A stretch of DNA of 64,000 nucleotides, from NCBI GenBank assembly GCA_006386115.1, contig VFIW01000021.1:521498-585497 (forward strand), in the 5' to 3' direction. The translations under genes and the position numbers were made by a program. Under the pieces are notes generated by a model that searched no databases, had not been told where the DNA came from, and saw only the letters and a program-made list of their open reading frames with translations. This stretch comes from Globisporangium splendens. Taxonomy: Eukaryota; Oomycota; Peronosporomycetes; Pythiales; Pythiaceae. How positions within the stretch are numbered: the stretch's first letter is position 1; every line of letters begins with the position of its first letter. This document shows positions 1-8,482 of this stretch, one piece after another.

Positions 1-654
1 GGCGGAGTTGCAATACTCACAAATCCGAAAACGATTAGCGAAGCACAACTGATCGAGGAATCCAAGTGGACAAATCGCACAATCGCTATCAAGTCCAAGG
101 GAGTGGTGTGGATTAATGTGTACGCACCTAACAAGAAACCAGAGCGAGAACACTTCTTCCGACGCCTAAACGAGGAGTTGGTGACTCATCGTGCAGCAGC
201 AGTGCTCGGAGGTGACTTCAATTGTGTGCTCGACAAGCAACGGGACCGGTACCAAAGAGGAGTTCTGCTACCGATGCAATGCGGAAGTGCAGAACTGAGA
301 AGATTAGTGACGGAGTGGAACATATACGACTCACGGGAGCTAGTGGAGGATCCGGAGTGGCCAGTGCAGCGGGAACCGACGGAGCATTTCACATACTGGA
401 GAAAAAACTCAGCCAGTCGACTCGACCGATTCTATATCGCAGGAAACCTGGGCAGCGCCGTGCAATGGGAGGCCATAGAGCTACCCAAGCGCTACTCGGA
501 CCACCAAGCAGTGGTTCTGCATTTGAAATGGACGAGTCAACCGCAGAGACCAAGGAATGTGAACAAGTGCAGGCACCCGATACGAACCTCGCGTCCTGAC
601 TTGGTGCGGATTGTGGTGCAAAAGGCAATCGCTCACGAGCTGGAGCAGATATAG
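1..654 (+). pseudogene. LINE endonuclease domain (EEP), partial
   Basis: The frame is open from the left edge (starting with GGVAIL) to a stop at 654. It shows the usual marks of an apurinic-type LINE endonuclease: a NVYAPN strand, a GGDFNCVLD segment with the catalytic Asp and Asn, an RLDRFYI strand and a terminal SDHQAVVL segment with the catalytic Asp-His pair. In an active element it nicks target DNA to prime reverse transcription. Here it is cut off from its RT by a stop and a deletion. The N-terminus lies outside the window. Confidence 0.8.
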
Positions 655-659
655 AGTGA

Positions 660-1097
660 AGGACCTTCGTACGCGACCGACTAATGGAGAACGCAATCCT
701 CATCATGCAAGCCGCATTGGATAAAGCGTGCCACAACAGCGCTGAAGGGTTGGATGACGCTCCGGGAATTGCGATGCTTGACTTCATGAAGGCTTACGAC
801 ACATTGGACAGAGACTTTTTGTACCTTGTGCTGAGCAAGTTCGGCTTTGGGCGACAATTTGTGGATTTAGTACGTCGAATGCACTCGGACACTACAGCGC
901 AGTACCTGGTGAATGGCGAACTGTCGAGAGAATGGGAGGTCAAGTCGGGTATTCGTCAAGGTTGCCCCCTTGCTCCTCTGCTGTTTATCGTTACCGCAGA
1001 GATTCTCGCACTGGCAGTACACCAAGACCCCCAACTGGAAGGAATTCGCGTGACCAGATCCGGAGCAAAACCCCATCTTTCCGCGTTGTGGAGGTAA
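660..1097 (+). pseudogene. LINE reverse transcriptase fragment
   Basis: Frame 660-1097 encodes an FVRDRLxENA segment (RT motif 2 type), FMKAYDTLDRDFL (motif A with its catalytic Asp), and SGIRQGCPLAPLLF (motif B). It ends before the YxDD motif, so only about half of the polymerase remains. It is one base-frame away from the endonuclease frame and begins directly after it, which points to an internal deletion in the parent element. No functional product is expected. Confidence 0.8.
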
Positions 1098-1149
1098 CTC
1101 GGTTGTGGGCGAGTGATATACCACAAGCTGATTCTCCTGTGACGCGAAC

Positions 1150-1995
1150 GACCAACCGTGTGATCCGCTGAGCTCGTTTGGCTCGAATTTCTCTTGTTCC
1201 CCCAGCGGTGGAGTCACCACTGAATCTTCCAAACTGGAATTGTCGCTTTCCTCCATTGGGTCCTCCGTAACTGGTTCGGAATCGAATTGGCCAGATCGGT
1301 CGGTCTTGAACTCCGTCTTGCTCCTCTCGGATCCTTGGAGATGCTTCGCTAGAGATGAGCTCGTCATAGTCGCCAGTGACGATGGGTCATTAAGGGTTCT
1401 GAAGTGCAGACTGTTGTAGTGTTCATTGGCAAATTTCATCACAATTGGTAGTGGACTGCTCGTGGCCTCTGCTTCGATTCTGTCCTGGCGAAGCTCGTCT
1501 TCCCATTCCTTCCCCGTGCACGCATGTTCTTTGGCTGACGAAAACTGGACGCCTGTGTGGACTCTGGATTGCGGCTTGTAAATTGCAAAGCCTTTTCGAT
1601 CTCCGTACATTGTCTCGATCAGCACGAAGATTTTCCTCTGCAGAGCCTTGGCAGCCATCCGCAGGGACTCCGGTCCACCCCATAGGGTCCCTGGCAGCGT
1701 GAAAGAGCGGCTGGAGGAGCTACCTGCAATATCGTCGAAATAGCTGAGAATATATGCTTTCCTTTCTTTGGGCTTATTTTTCGGTCTCCTCTCCCCGGTG
1801 CTTCGAGTATTCCCAAATGCGTTCCTTCAGAAAACTCGAGGTCGACGTTGAGACGTGCGGTCGCGTTCATGCTTTGCTTGATTCTGCTCGCCATGGTCTC
1901 GAGTAGCTTCTCATCTTCTCATTGTCCTTGTCGTCATGCGTGATTTGGAGCATCGTTTCCGCCACTGCATCAAATTGGCAATTTCCGGGGCAGAA
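1150..1995 (-). pseudogene. Broken OTU-type cysteine protease domain
   Basis: Read on the minus strand, three OTU landmarks appear in order: GNCQFDAVA (catalytic-Cys box, near 1957-1985), LWGGPESLRMAAKAL (the conserved WGG..El segment, near 1640-1695) and EHYNSLHF (catalytic-His box, near 1405-1425). The Cys box is in a different reading frame from the other two, so at least one frameshift separates them. OTU proteases remove ubiquitin. They occur as host deubiquitinases and as accessory domains in some Helitrons and LINEs. The 3' end runs into the antisense of the LINE RT fragment, which suggests repeat-associated DNA. The OTU call rests on motif order and spacing only. Confidence 0.55.
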
Positions 1996-2049
1996 GGCAG
2001 TAATCGACAGGTTGTCAAGGTGCAATCCTTCAAGTAAAAAGTTCAATAA

Positions 2050-2464
2050 AGTGGTGGACTTCAGCTGAGCACTGCCGCCGAGGAAACAAAATCACGACGG
2101 ATGCGGTGCAGCCGAGAGAGCACCATCGCTTTTCTGGTTTGACATTTCTGTCGAAGTCAAGCTGTCGTGAAATCGAACGTCCCCCAAGCGTTATTAATTC
2201 CAATGATCATCTTGTGCGAGGAAAGGTGGATACATTTGCCTCCTGGAGAGTGGAATGGAGGGTTAATAAGTCAATGTGCTGCTTCTGAAGCAGAATCAAC
2301 AATGAGAATGAGACCTAGCTGTAAAACTGATGGTAACCTGAATGACTAGTGGCATGAATGAATGGTCTTGAACACTCAACGATCAGGAAAAGACGGTCAC
2401 CCCTATCATCATGCTCTTATAGCATTTATTTACACGGCATTAGTGCATGTATGCACTAGTCTTT
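2050..2464. other. Intergenic, no gene seen
   Basis: Only short overlapping frames without recognisable domains are present. This stretch is the 3' flank of the first FSH hydrolase gene (minus strand). Nothing else can be supported. Confidence 0.5.
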
Positions 2465-3238
2465 TTAGATTTTCGAGACTGGCTTTGATGCATGACAATG
2501 CTGCACGATCAGCTCAGCGAGGCTCTCGTACAACCCCGGATTGTGCTTCGATGACGGGAAGCTGTGGCCGCCGTCGTGTTCGAATACTTTCTTCGGCATC
2601 ACGGCTCCTTTCGGCTCGTCTTCGTACATCTCAGCGAGCTTGATCGACTCGGGGTAAAGCGAATCCTTCTTGCCCATAATATGAATCGACGGGAATGGCA
2701 CTAGCTTTGGACCGCTGCCGTCTGGTTTCTCAAAGTATGGACGCATCGATACGCCGCGCACACGCACACCGCCGACGCAGACGCAGAGGTTCCACCATCG
2801 GATATCGCGTTCCAGGTAAATCATCGACAGCGACGTAAGCACCACTGCGCCCATCGAAAACCCGAGCACAGCATCGAACGGCCCGTGTTGCTGCAGGTAC
2901 TCATCAATGTATTCGATCATGCGGTCGAGGCCGACGTAGTCGAAGCGCCAGTCTCTGTTCGGCGACGTCAGGGAGGTCGTGTTGTGGGTCGCTTCGTCGA
3001 GCAGCGCGCGATCCAGTCGCTTGACCTCGACCCATTCATAAAATGGCCCGTCGTTCGCATGCGCGCGCTCGATGGTCGCGTCTGCAGGTCCCCGTGCTTC
3101 GAATGGACCATTGAGGAACGCGAGCTCGGCCCTATCGCCGAGCGCCTGTCGAAGCGCGCGCGTCTGGTTCATCATCACTTTGTCGTTCGTTCGGAAGCCG
3201 TGGAGGCACAGCACGCGCAGCTTCTTCATCGCCGACAT
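2465..3238 (-). CDS. FSH-family serine hydrolase, copy A
   Basis: A 257-residue alpha/beta hydrolase of the FSH1 (serine hydrolase, PF03959) type. The protein starts with the family's KLRVLCLHGFRTN strand and oxyanion loop. The nucleophile sits in GFSMG, the acid in KKDSLYPES and the catalytic His in GGHSFP. The ATG at 3238 (MSAMKKLR) is chosen because the residues upstream have no family match. The gene is divergent from copy B at 3980; codons 6 onward through the C-terminal CHA are identical to copy B at the DNA level (inverted repeat 2490-3219 / 3999-4728). Only the first few codons and the last eight differ. The family includes carboxylesterase/thioesterase-like enzymes; the substrate is unknown. 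No signal peptide is seen, so it is probably cytosolic. Confidence 0.88.
   Translation of the reverse strand: MSAMKKLRVLCLHGFRTNDKVMMNQTRALRQALGDRAELAFLNGPFEARGPADATIERAHANDGPFYEWVEVKRLDRALLDEATHNTTSLTSPNRDWRFDYVGLDRMIEYIDEYLQQHGPFDAVLGFSMGAVVLTSLSMIYLERDIRWWNLCVCVGGVRVRGVSMRPYFEKPDGSGPKLVPFPSIHIMGKKDSLYPESIKLAEMYEDEPKGAVMPKKVFEHDGGHSFPSSKHNPGLYESLAELIVQHCHASKPVSKI
2490..3219 (-). repeat. Inverted repeat, left arm (FSH coding sequence)
   Basis: A 730-base arm matching 3999-4728 in reverse complement. Several stretches compared by eye (around 2521-2580, 2701-2760 and 2941-3000) are identical. The arm covers almost exactly the coding sequence and stops inside the first and last codons, leaving flanks unrelated. 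Confidence 0.88.
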
Positions 3239-3495
3239 CGCGGAAGGTGTCGCAATGTGTTTGGGTATCTGTGGATGCTCGTGCGAATCGGGAAATGCCG
3301 TCAATGCCACTGCGGGTGCATTTGCTCGGCGGCTCAATTGTCAACGTGACAGAGTGATGTGCGAACTGCGCTCTTCTTCAACAGTGTACTCATCATTCTA
3401 ACGCCCAGTACCGTTAAGCTGATGAGCAGCAGGTTAGAAAAGATCACAGCACCTGGTTATAAAAGCAACCCCATCCTGAGTCTCCTGTTGGTTTG

Positions 3496-3650
3496 TGTCC
3501 CAAGTCGCAGCTCTACTCGACAATGACATCAGTGCCACACCGTCAGCAATGAGAAACACCCCACTCTCGGCAGTGTCAATGAGACTCCGGGATTCTTAAA
3601 CTGCATGCAGATCATAGGTTAAATAGAATCACCTTCTCTCTTTTTCACGC
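3496..3650 (+). mobile_element. LINE 3'-end fragment
   Basis: About 155 bases, starting with TGTCCCAAGTCGCAGCTCT and ending in a CTTCTCTCT-rich tail, match the RNase H C-terminus and 3' UTR of the truncated LINE at 4840-5593. Divergence is moderate, so it is an older, severely 5'-truncated copy of the same family in the same orientation. Confidence 0.75.
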
Positions 3651-3686
3651 CTTTTCTCTCACATTGTCTTCTGCACTGACAGTGCC

Positions 3687-3780
3687 CATAATCTGAGCGT
3701 GCGATTATGGCGCCGTCACACAGCGTCAATGCGCATAATCTGAGCGTGCGATTATGGCGCCGTCACACAGCGTCAATGCG
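3687..3780 (+). repeat. Two-copy 47-bp tandem repeat with a palindrome
   Basis: Two perfect copies (3687-3733 and 3734-3780) of a unit beginning CATAATCTGAGCGTGCGATT. Each contains ATAATC and its reverse complement GATTAT separated by nine bases. It sits in the divergent intergenic space between FSH copies A and B. Confidence 0.85.
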
Positions 3781-3843
3781 CATTCCAAGCCAATCAGCAC
3801 ACCGTAGCAGGCGTGCAATCAACTTTGGCGCGAGCAACTCCGA

Positions 3844-3859
3844 TCTCATTTCGCAACTT
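3844..3859 (+). promoter_or_regulatory. Oomycete-type initiator, FSH copy B
   Basis: TCTCATTTCGCAACTT resembles the oomycete initiator consensus (GCTCATTYYNCAWTTT). It lies about 120 bases upstream of the ATG at 3980 in the correct orientation. The assignment is by motif only. Confidence 0.45.
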
Positions 3860-3979
3860 CAGTGAGTCAAGGTGCAGAAGACCCACCGTGGGCTATCAGA
3901 ACGTGCGCAATTAACATTTCGACCGACAAGAACGAAGAGCGTCTTCCATTCCATTTGAGACCTCGCTCTTCAAGCACAG

Positions 3980-4753
3980 ATGGTTGTGACCAAGAAAATG
4001 CGCGTGCTGTGCCTCCACGGCTTCCGAACGAACGACAAAGTGATGATGAACCAGACGCGCGCGCTTCGACAGGCGCTCGGCGATAGGGCCGAGCTCGCGT
4101 TCCTCAATGGTCCATTCGAAGCACGGGGACCTGCAGACGCGACCATCGAGCGCGCGCATGCGAACGACGGGCCATTTTATGAATGGGTCGAGGTCAAGCG
4201 ACTGGATCGCGCGCTGCTCGACGAAGCGACCCACAACACGACCTCCCTGACGTCGCCGAACAGAGACTGGCGCTTCGACTACGTCGGCCTCGACCGCATG
4301 ATCGAATACATTGATGAGTACCTGCAGCAACACGGGCCGTTCGATGCTGTGCTCGGGTTTTCGATGGGCGCAGTGGTGCTTACGTCGCTGTCGATGATTT
4401 ACCTGGAACGCGATATCCGATGGTGGAACCTCTGCGTCTGCGTCGGCGGTGTGCGTGTGCGCGGCGTATCGATGCGTCCATACTTTGAGAAACCAGACGG
4501 CAGCGGTCCAAAGCTAGTGCCATTCCCGTCGATTCATATTATGGGCAAGAAGGATTCGCTTTACCCCGAGTCGATCAAGCTCGCTGAGATGTACGAAGAC
4601 GAGCCGAAAGGAGCCGTGATGCCGAAGAAAGTATTCGAACACGACGGCGGCCACAGCTTCCCGTCATCGAAGCACAATCCGGGGTTGTACGAGAGCCTCG
4701 CTGAGCTGATCGTGCAGCATTGTCATGCGACCAAGTCAATCTCAAAAGTGTAG
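3980..4753 (+). CDS. FSH-family serine hydrolase, copy B
   Basis: 257 residues, the twin of copy A. Predicted triad: Ser128 in GFSMG, Asp192 in KKDSLY, His225 in GGHSFP. It starts MVVTKKMRVLC where copy A has MSAMKKLRVLC, and ends in a different C-terminal octapeptide; all residues between are identical. FSH proteins are compact alpha/beta hydrolases acting on small ester or thioester substrates; the actual substrate cannot be told. The 3' flank holds a LINE insertion starting 86 bases after the stop. An initiator-like motif lies at 3844-3859. It is intact and likely functional. Confidence 0.88.
   Translation: MVVTKKMRVLCLHGFRTNDKVMMNQTRALRQALGDRAELAFLNGPFEARGPADATIERAHANDGPFYEWVEVKRLDRALLDEATHNTTSLTSPNRDWRFDYVGLDRMIEYIDEYLQQHGPFDAVLGFSMGAVVLTSLSMIYLERDIRWWNLCVCVGGVRVRGVSMRPYFEKPDGSGPKLVPFPSIHIMGKKDSLYPESIKLAEMYEDEPKGAVMPKKVFEHDGGHSFPSSKHNPGLYESLAELIVQHCHATKSISKV
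3999..4728 (+). repeat. Inverted repeat, right arm (FSH coding sequence)
   Basis: Partner of 2490-3219, also 730 bases. The spacer between the arms is 779 bases and contains the LINE tail fragment and the 47-bp tandem repeat. Identical length and apparently identical sequence imply very recent duplication or gene conversion. Confidence 0.88.
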
Positions 4754-4821
4754 ATGAGCTCGTTTTTCCTTGGCTCTCATTAATCCACCACAGTCGTTAC
4801 GTTGCCACAGAACACGAACTA

Positions 4822-5611
4822 TCACTCATAATCTCATGTGTGTGATGCAAGTGCGAGCTGTGGCTCATCGGATGAGAACGCTCAAAGGAGAAAAGATCAA
4901 TGCAACTTGCCTGAGCCAACTGCTCAGCGTACTGGAGAGACAAGACCTGTCGCGTCAACTTGAAGCGTGGGCGACAGCGCGTTTGTATTTCGATGGAGGT
5001 GCACGCGGCAACCCAGGTCCAGGAGGCAGTGGTTGGGCACTCATCTTCCTGAATGAACGCACCAATCGATGGGAACTCAAAGCATGCGGCTATGCGTACA
5101 TGGGACCAGAAGTCACGAACAATTGGTGCGAATACAGCGCACTGAAAGATGGTCTGGCATACAGTGCACACTACCTACAGCACTATGAAGTCAAGTTGGA
5201 AGTCTTCGGAGACAGCCAAATGATTATCGCAGCCCAGAACGGGTTCGCCTCAATACGCCAGACCGAGTTGCAGCCACTAGCAGTTCGGGTAAACCAAATC
5301 ATCGCCAACTTTGCGTGGATCTCCTGGAATCACACAAAACGAGAACAAAACAAAATGGCCGATCTTCTCGCCAACGTGGCAATGAACTCCAAGAGTGCGA
5401 AGATACTCACCGACGAATCGCGGGGGAACGATCAAATTCTTCTGTCCCAAGTCGCAGCTCTGCTCGACAATGATATCGGTGCCACACCGTCAAAACTTAG
5501 AAACACCTCACTGTCAGCAGTGTTAATGAGACTCAGGAATTCTTAAACTATATGTAGATCATAAGTTAAATAGAATTACCTTCTCTCTCTCTCTCACTCA
5601 TAATCTCATGT
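4822..5611 (+). mobile_element. 5'-truncated LINE with 18-bp target site duplication
   Basis: The direct repeat TCACTCATAATCTCATGT occurs at 4822-4839 and 5594-5611 and bounds a 754-base insert (4840-5593). The insert encodes the C-terminal RNase H domain of a LINE and ends in a CT-rich microsatellite tail immediately before the second repeat, as expected of target-primed reverse transcription. It lacks endonuclease and RT, so it is a dead-on-arrival copy. It lies just behind the stop codon of FSH copy B. Confidence 0.88.
4840..5546 (+). pseudogene. LINE RNase H domain (in truncated element)
   Basis: The open frame runs from the truncation point to a stop at 5546. It has the four type I RNase H acidic positions: Asp in YFDGGARGNPGPGG, Glu in NWCEYSAL, Asp in FGDSQMII and Asp in NKMADLLANVAM. 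The frame is uninterrupted, suggesting recent insertion. Without RT and a promoter of its own it should be non-autonomous. The ATG-less 5' part between the FSH stop and 4839 is host flank, not element. Confidence 0.8.
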
Positions 5612-6229
5612 TGCAAGCTACAACATGCTGGTGGTGAGTGTGAACGGCTAGGGTGTTGCGTCTTTTGGATGTTACAGCACACTGTGGACTGTGAATGACC
5701 CCGACCTGGTCACTGCGCACGACTTGATAAATGCACAGCGTCAAATCGACCATCAACGGTATGGCTACACTTCAGCAAACCTGCATGGCGCCTTCAACGA
5801 CAGCTATTGTACCACGAAGGTCTGGATCGACACAAATCTCGCAAGGTTGTAGTTGCAAACGAGGGACGCGGCAGAAGGACAACCACTGCTGCCGCGTGTG
5901 CTGCAAGCGACTGATATTACTGCCCAGTGACGTGGAGTCCGTCGAGTGCTGCAGATCGAAGTGGATGGCATCCATCAGCGATGTTTGATCGTCGCCCCGT
6001 TCCTGCAGCATCGTAATCACTGATCCATTTTCAACCAATCAGCGTCCTCGACAGACCCACTCGCTCAACAGTCAACGTTGACGTGTACAACGCTCTGTTA
6101 GGACTGAAGTGAGCTCTTTCTGCAAGAAGCAGACGTGCCGGCATATCTGCCCAGCAGACAAGCCCATTTGGTAATTCGACTGGCGGCACCGACGTATCGA
6201 CACAACACACCAGCTAAATACCCGCAACG
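5612..6229. other. Intergenic, no gene seen
   Basis: No supported gene. It contains the 5' flank of FSH copy C. Short overlapping frames on both strands show no family features. Confidence 0.5.
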
Positions 6230-6988
6230 ATGTCGACGATGAAGAAGCTCCGCGTGTTGTGCCTCCACGGCTTCCGCACGAACGACAAAGTGATGATGAA
6301 CCAGACGCGTGCGCTCCGCCAGGCGCTCGGTGACAAGGCAGAGTTCATGTTCGTCAACGGTCCATTTGAGGCACAAGGTCCAACAGACGCGAGCATCGAA
6401 CGCGCACACGGCAAAGACGCACCATTCTACGAGTGGTGTCAGATCCAACGTGCTGATCGCGACGTGCACGAGGACGTCGTGGATTTGACGTCGACCGACG
6501 TCGAGTGGCGTTTCCGGTCGATCGGATTCGACCGCGCGGTCGAGTGCATGCACGAACAGCTCACGCAGCACGGACCGTTCGACGTCGTGCTTGGGTTCTC
6601 GCAAGGCGCCGTGATGCTCACCGCGTTCTCGAAGCTGTACTTGGAGAGCGACATTCGCTGGTGGAACCTCTGCATCTGCGTCGGCGGCATCCCCGTGCGC
6701 GACGTGTCCATGCGCTCGCACTTCGAGCACCCGAACGGCGACCCGGTCCTGCTGCCGTTCCCGTCGATCCACATCATGGGCACGAACGATCCGCTGTACA
6801 CCGAGTCCATCAAGCTCGCGGCGATGTACGAGGAGCGGCCAGCAAACGCCGCGTTCCCGAAGGTCGTGATCGAGCACGACGGCGGCCACGGCTTCCCGTC
6901 CGCCAAGCGCAACCCGGGCCTCTACGACCGTCTCGCCGACCTCATCACGCGCCAATGCGGAGCACGTGAGCCCGTCGCGAAGTTGTGA
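6230..6988 (+). CDS. FSH-family serine hydrolase, copy C
   Basis: 252 residues, starting MSTMKKLRVLCLHGFRTND. Catalytic residues are kept: Ser in GFSQG, Asp in GTNDPLYTES, His in GGHGFPS. It is clearly related to copies A and B through the N-terminal 60 residues and the WWNLCICVGG segment, but diverged elsewhere, with higher GC at third positions than copies A and B. It is tandem with copies D and E on the same strand. The likely role is a small-molecule esterase or thioesterase in the cytosol; the substrate is unknown. Confidence 0.88.
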   Translation: MSTMKKLRVLCLHGFRTNDKVMMNQTRALRQALGDKAEFMFVNGPFEAQGPTDASIERAHGKDAPFYEWCQIQRADRDVHEDVVDLTSTDVEWRFRSIGFDRAVECMHEQLTQHGPFDVVLGFSQGAVMLTAFSKLYLESDIRWWNLCICVGGIPVRDVSMRSHFEHPNGDPVLLPFPSIHIMGTNDPLYTESIKLAAMYEERPANAAFPKVVIEHDGGHGFPSAKRNPGLYDRLADLITRQCGAREPVAKL

Positions 6989-7254
6989 TCTTCTGGTGGT
7001 GGCTACAGATAGAGTTCATGTTGTGTGCTCCTGCATCTCGCTTTGTAATTGGTTGAAAAAGATCCAGCTGATCCAACACAGTCTGATAATTGGTTGAAAT
7101 ACAACTCATTCGTGTGTTGATTGGCTGAAATAATGTATTAACAGCTGAAGCTTTCTCTAATCGATGAAACGTTGACGATGACGTCAAACGTTTTTCACGT
7201 CCATCGTAAGCTGGTTGACCAACACGCCAAGCGTCACTCGCGCTCTTGCCTCCG

Positions 7255-7276
7255 CACACACACACACACACACACA
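7255..7276 (+). repeat. (CA)11 microsatellite
   Basis: Eleven CA units in the 5' leader of FSH copy D, 31 bases before its start codon. It creates several spurious antisense frames rich in Cys-Val. Confidence 0.95.
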
Positions 7277-7306
7277 GAAAGAACGACTCACCTCCAAGAC
7301 ACCGCG

Positions 7307-8077
7307 ATGCCACAGAAGAAACTCCGCGTGCTCTGTCTCCATGGCTTCCGCACGAACGTCGACGTGATGCGCACACAGACGCAGGGCGTGCGCGACGCGC
7401 TCGGCGACCGCGCCGAGTTTGTGTTTGTGAACGCGCCGTTCCAGTCGCGCGGCGACACGGACGAAGTGATCAAGCGCAAGTACGGCGAGGACGCCGTGTT
7501 CTACGAGTGGTGGCAAGTGCGATACCTGGAGAAAGAGGAGCTCGAAGACCTCGCAGCGCAGCCAAACCCAGCAGATACCAGTATTTGGAACCTCTCGTTT
7601 GAAGACATTGAGCTCGCGATCGAGTACATGGACGAGCAGATCCAGAAGCTGGGGCCATTCGATATCGCCATGGGCTTCTCACAGGGCTCGATCATGCTCA
7701 CGCTGCTCTCGATGCTGTATCTCAAGAAGCAGAATGTGCGGCCGTGGAAGTTATGCATCTGCGTGTGCGGCGTGCGCGTGCATGGCATCAATGTGCGCGA
7801 TCTATTTGAGACGGAAGAAGGTGAGCAGGTGTCCGTGCCGTACCCATCGATCCATATTCTGGGCAAATTGGACACGCTGTACGAAGACTCGCAGCAGTTG
7901 GCCGACATGTACGAAGACCACCCGAAGGGATCGCCGATGCGGAAAGTGATCCTCGAGACCAACAGCGGCCACAAGTTCCCGACACCGAGTCGGCACAAAG
8001 AGCTCTACGATAAGCTCGCGCAGACGATCGTGCAGTTCTTTGAAGACACGACGAGAAGCTCCGTTGCAAGACTCTAG
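7307..8077 (+). CDS. FSH-family serine hydrolase, copy D
   Basis: 256 residues from the ATG at 7307 (MPQKKLRVLCLHGFRTN); upstream in-frame codons run through the CA microsatellite and are not family-like. Catalytic residues: Ser in GFSQGS, Asp in GKLDTLYEDS, His in SGHKFPT. The WWQVRYLEKEELEDL region is specific to this copy. It is diverged from copies A-C and closer in active-site wording to copy E (GFSQGS, GHKFP). It is intact. Same-strand tandem arrangement suggests origin by local duplication. Confidence 0.88.
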   Translation: MPQKKLRVLCLHGFRTNVDVMRTQTQGVRDALGDRAEFVFVNAPFQSRGDTDEVIKRKYGEDAVFYEWWQVRYLEKEELEDLAAQPNPADTSIWNLSFEDIELAIEYMDEQIQKLGPFDIAMGFSQGSIMLTLLSMLYLKKQNVRPWKLCICVCGVRVHGINVRDLFETEEGEQVSVPYPSIHILGKLDTLYEDSQQLADMYEDHPKGSPMRKVILETNSGHKFPTPSRHKELYDKLAQTIVQFFEDTTRSSVARL

Positions 8078-8482
8078 AGCGAATTGCAATGCGACCAACT
8101 TTGCTCTTCATTTGTTTCCTTCTTTGACGTATAGATTCTACTCTCAGTGCCATCGACGCTAGCTACAACCATAGCAATGATGGAAACTAGATAGACTGCC
8201 ATCATTCAATCCGTTTACGCATTGCAGGGCTGCAGAAAAAGCCACGCCTCCCATCGCAGTGCTGCCATGAGTGATGGCCGTTTAGCATTATTCCCACCTT
8301 TTGATTCGTCGGAATTGGCTGTTAAACGTCATTTTTCACCAATCGACATCAGGAAACTGTTGACGTCAAACTCTTGGTGGACAGTCTCTGGACCTCCCAA
8401 GGTTGAAGCTCGGCAGTTCACATCATCTGGCAACGTACTGCACCCGTCGTGTGCGCGGCATACCTCGCTCGTCTTGCTCCCC

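Larger units (their letters stand above)
1..1097 (+). mobile_element. Degenerate non-LTR retrotransposon (LINE), left part outside window
   Basis: Two retroelement domains lie in the LINE order on the plus strand: an endonuclease/exonuclease/phosphatase (EEP) domain, then the fingers and palm of a reverse transcriptase. The first frame closes at 654 and the second opens at 660, and the linker plus the N-terminal part of the RT are missing, so the copy carries an internal deletion. Homology stops near 1097-1150, before the catalytic YxDD box. The element is a dead remnant. Its true 5' end lies outside the window. Confidence 0.85.

Noticed and set aside
3687..3780. CRISPR-like array
   Set aside because: Only two abutting copies with no spacers, in a eukaryotic intergenic region.
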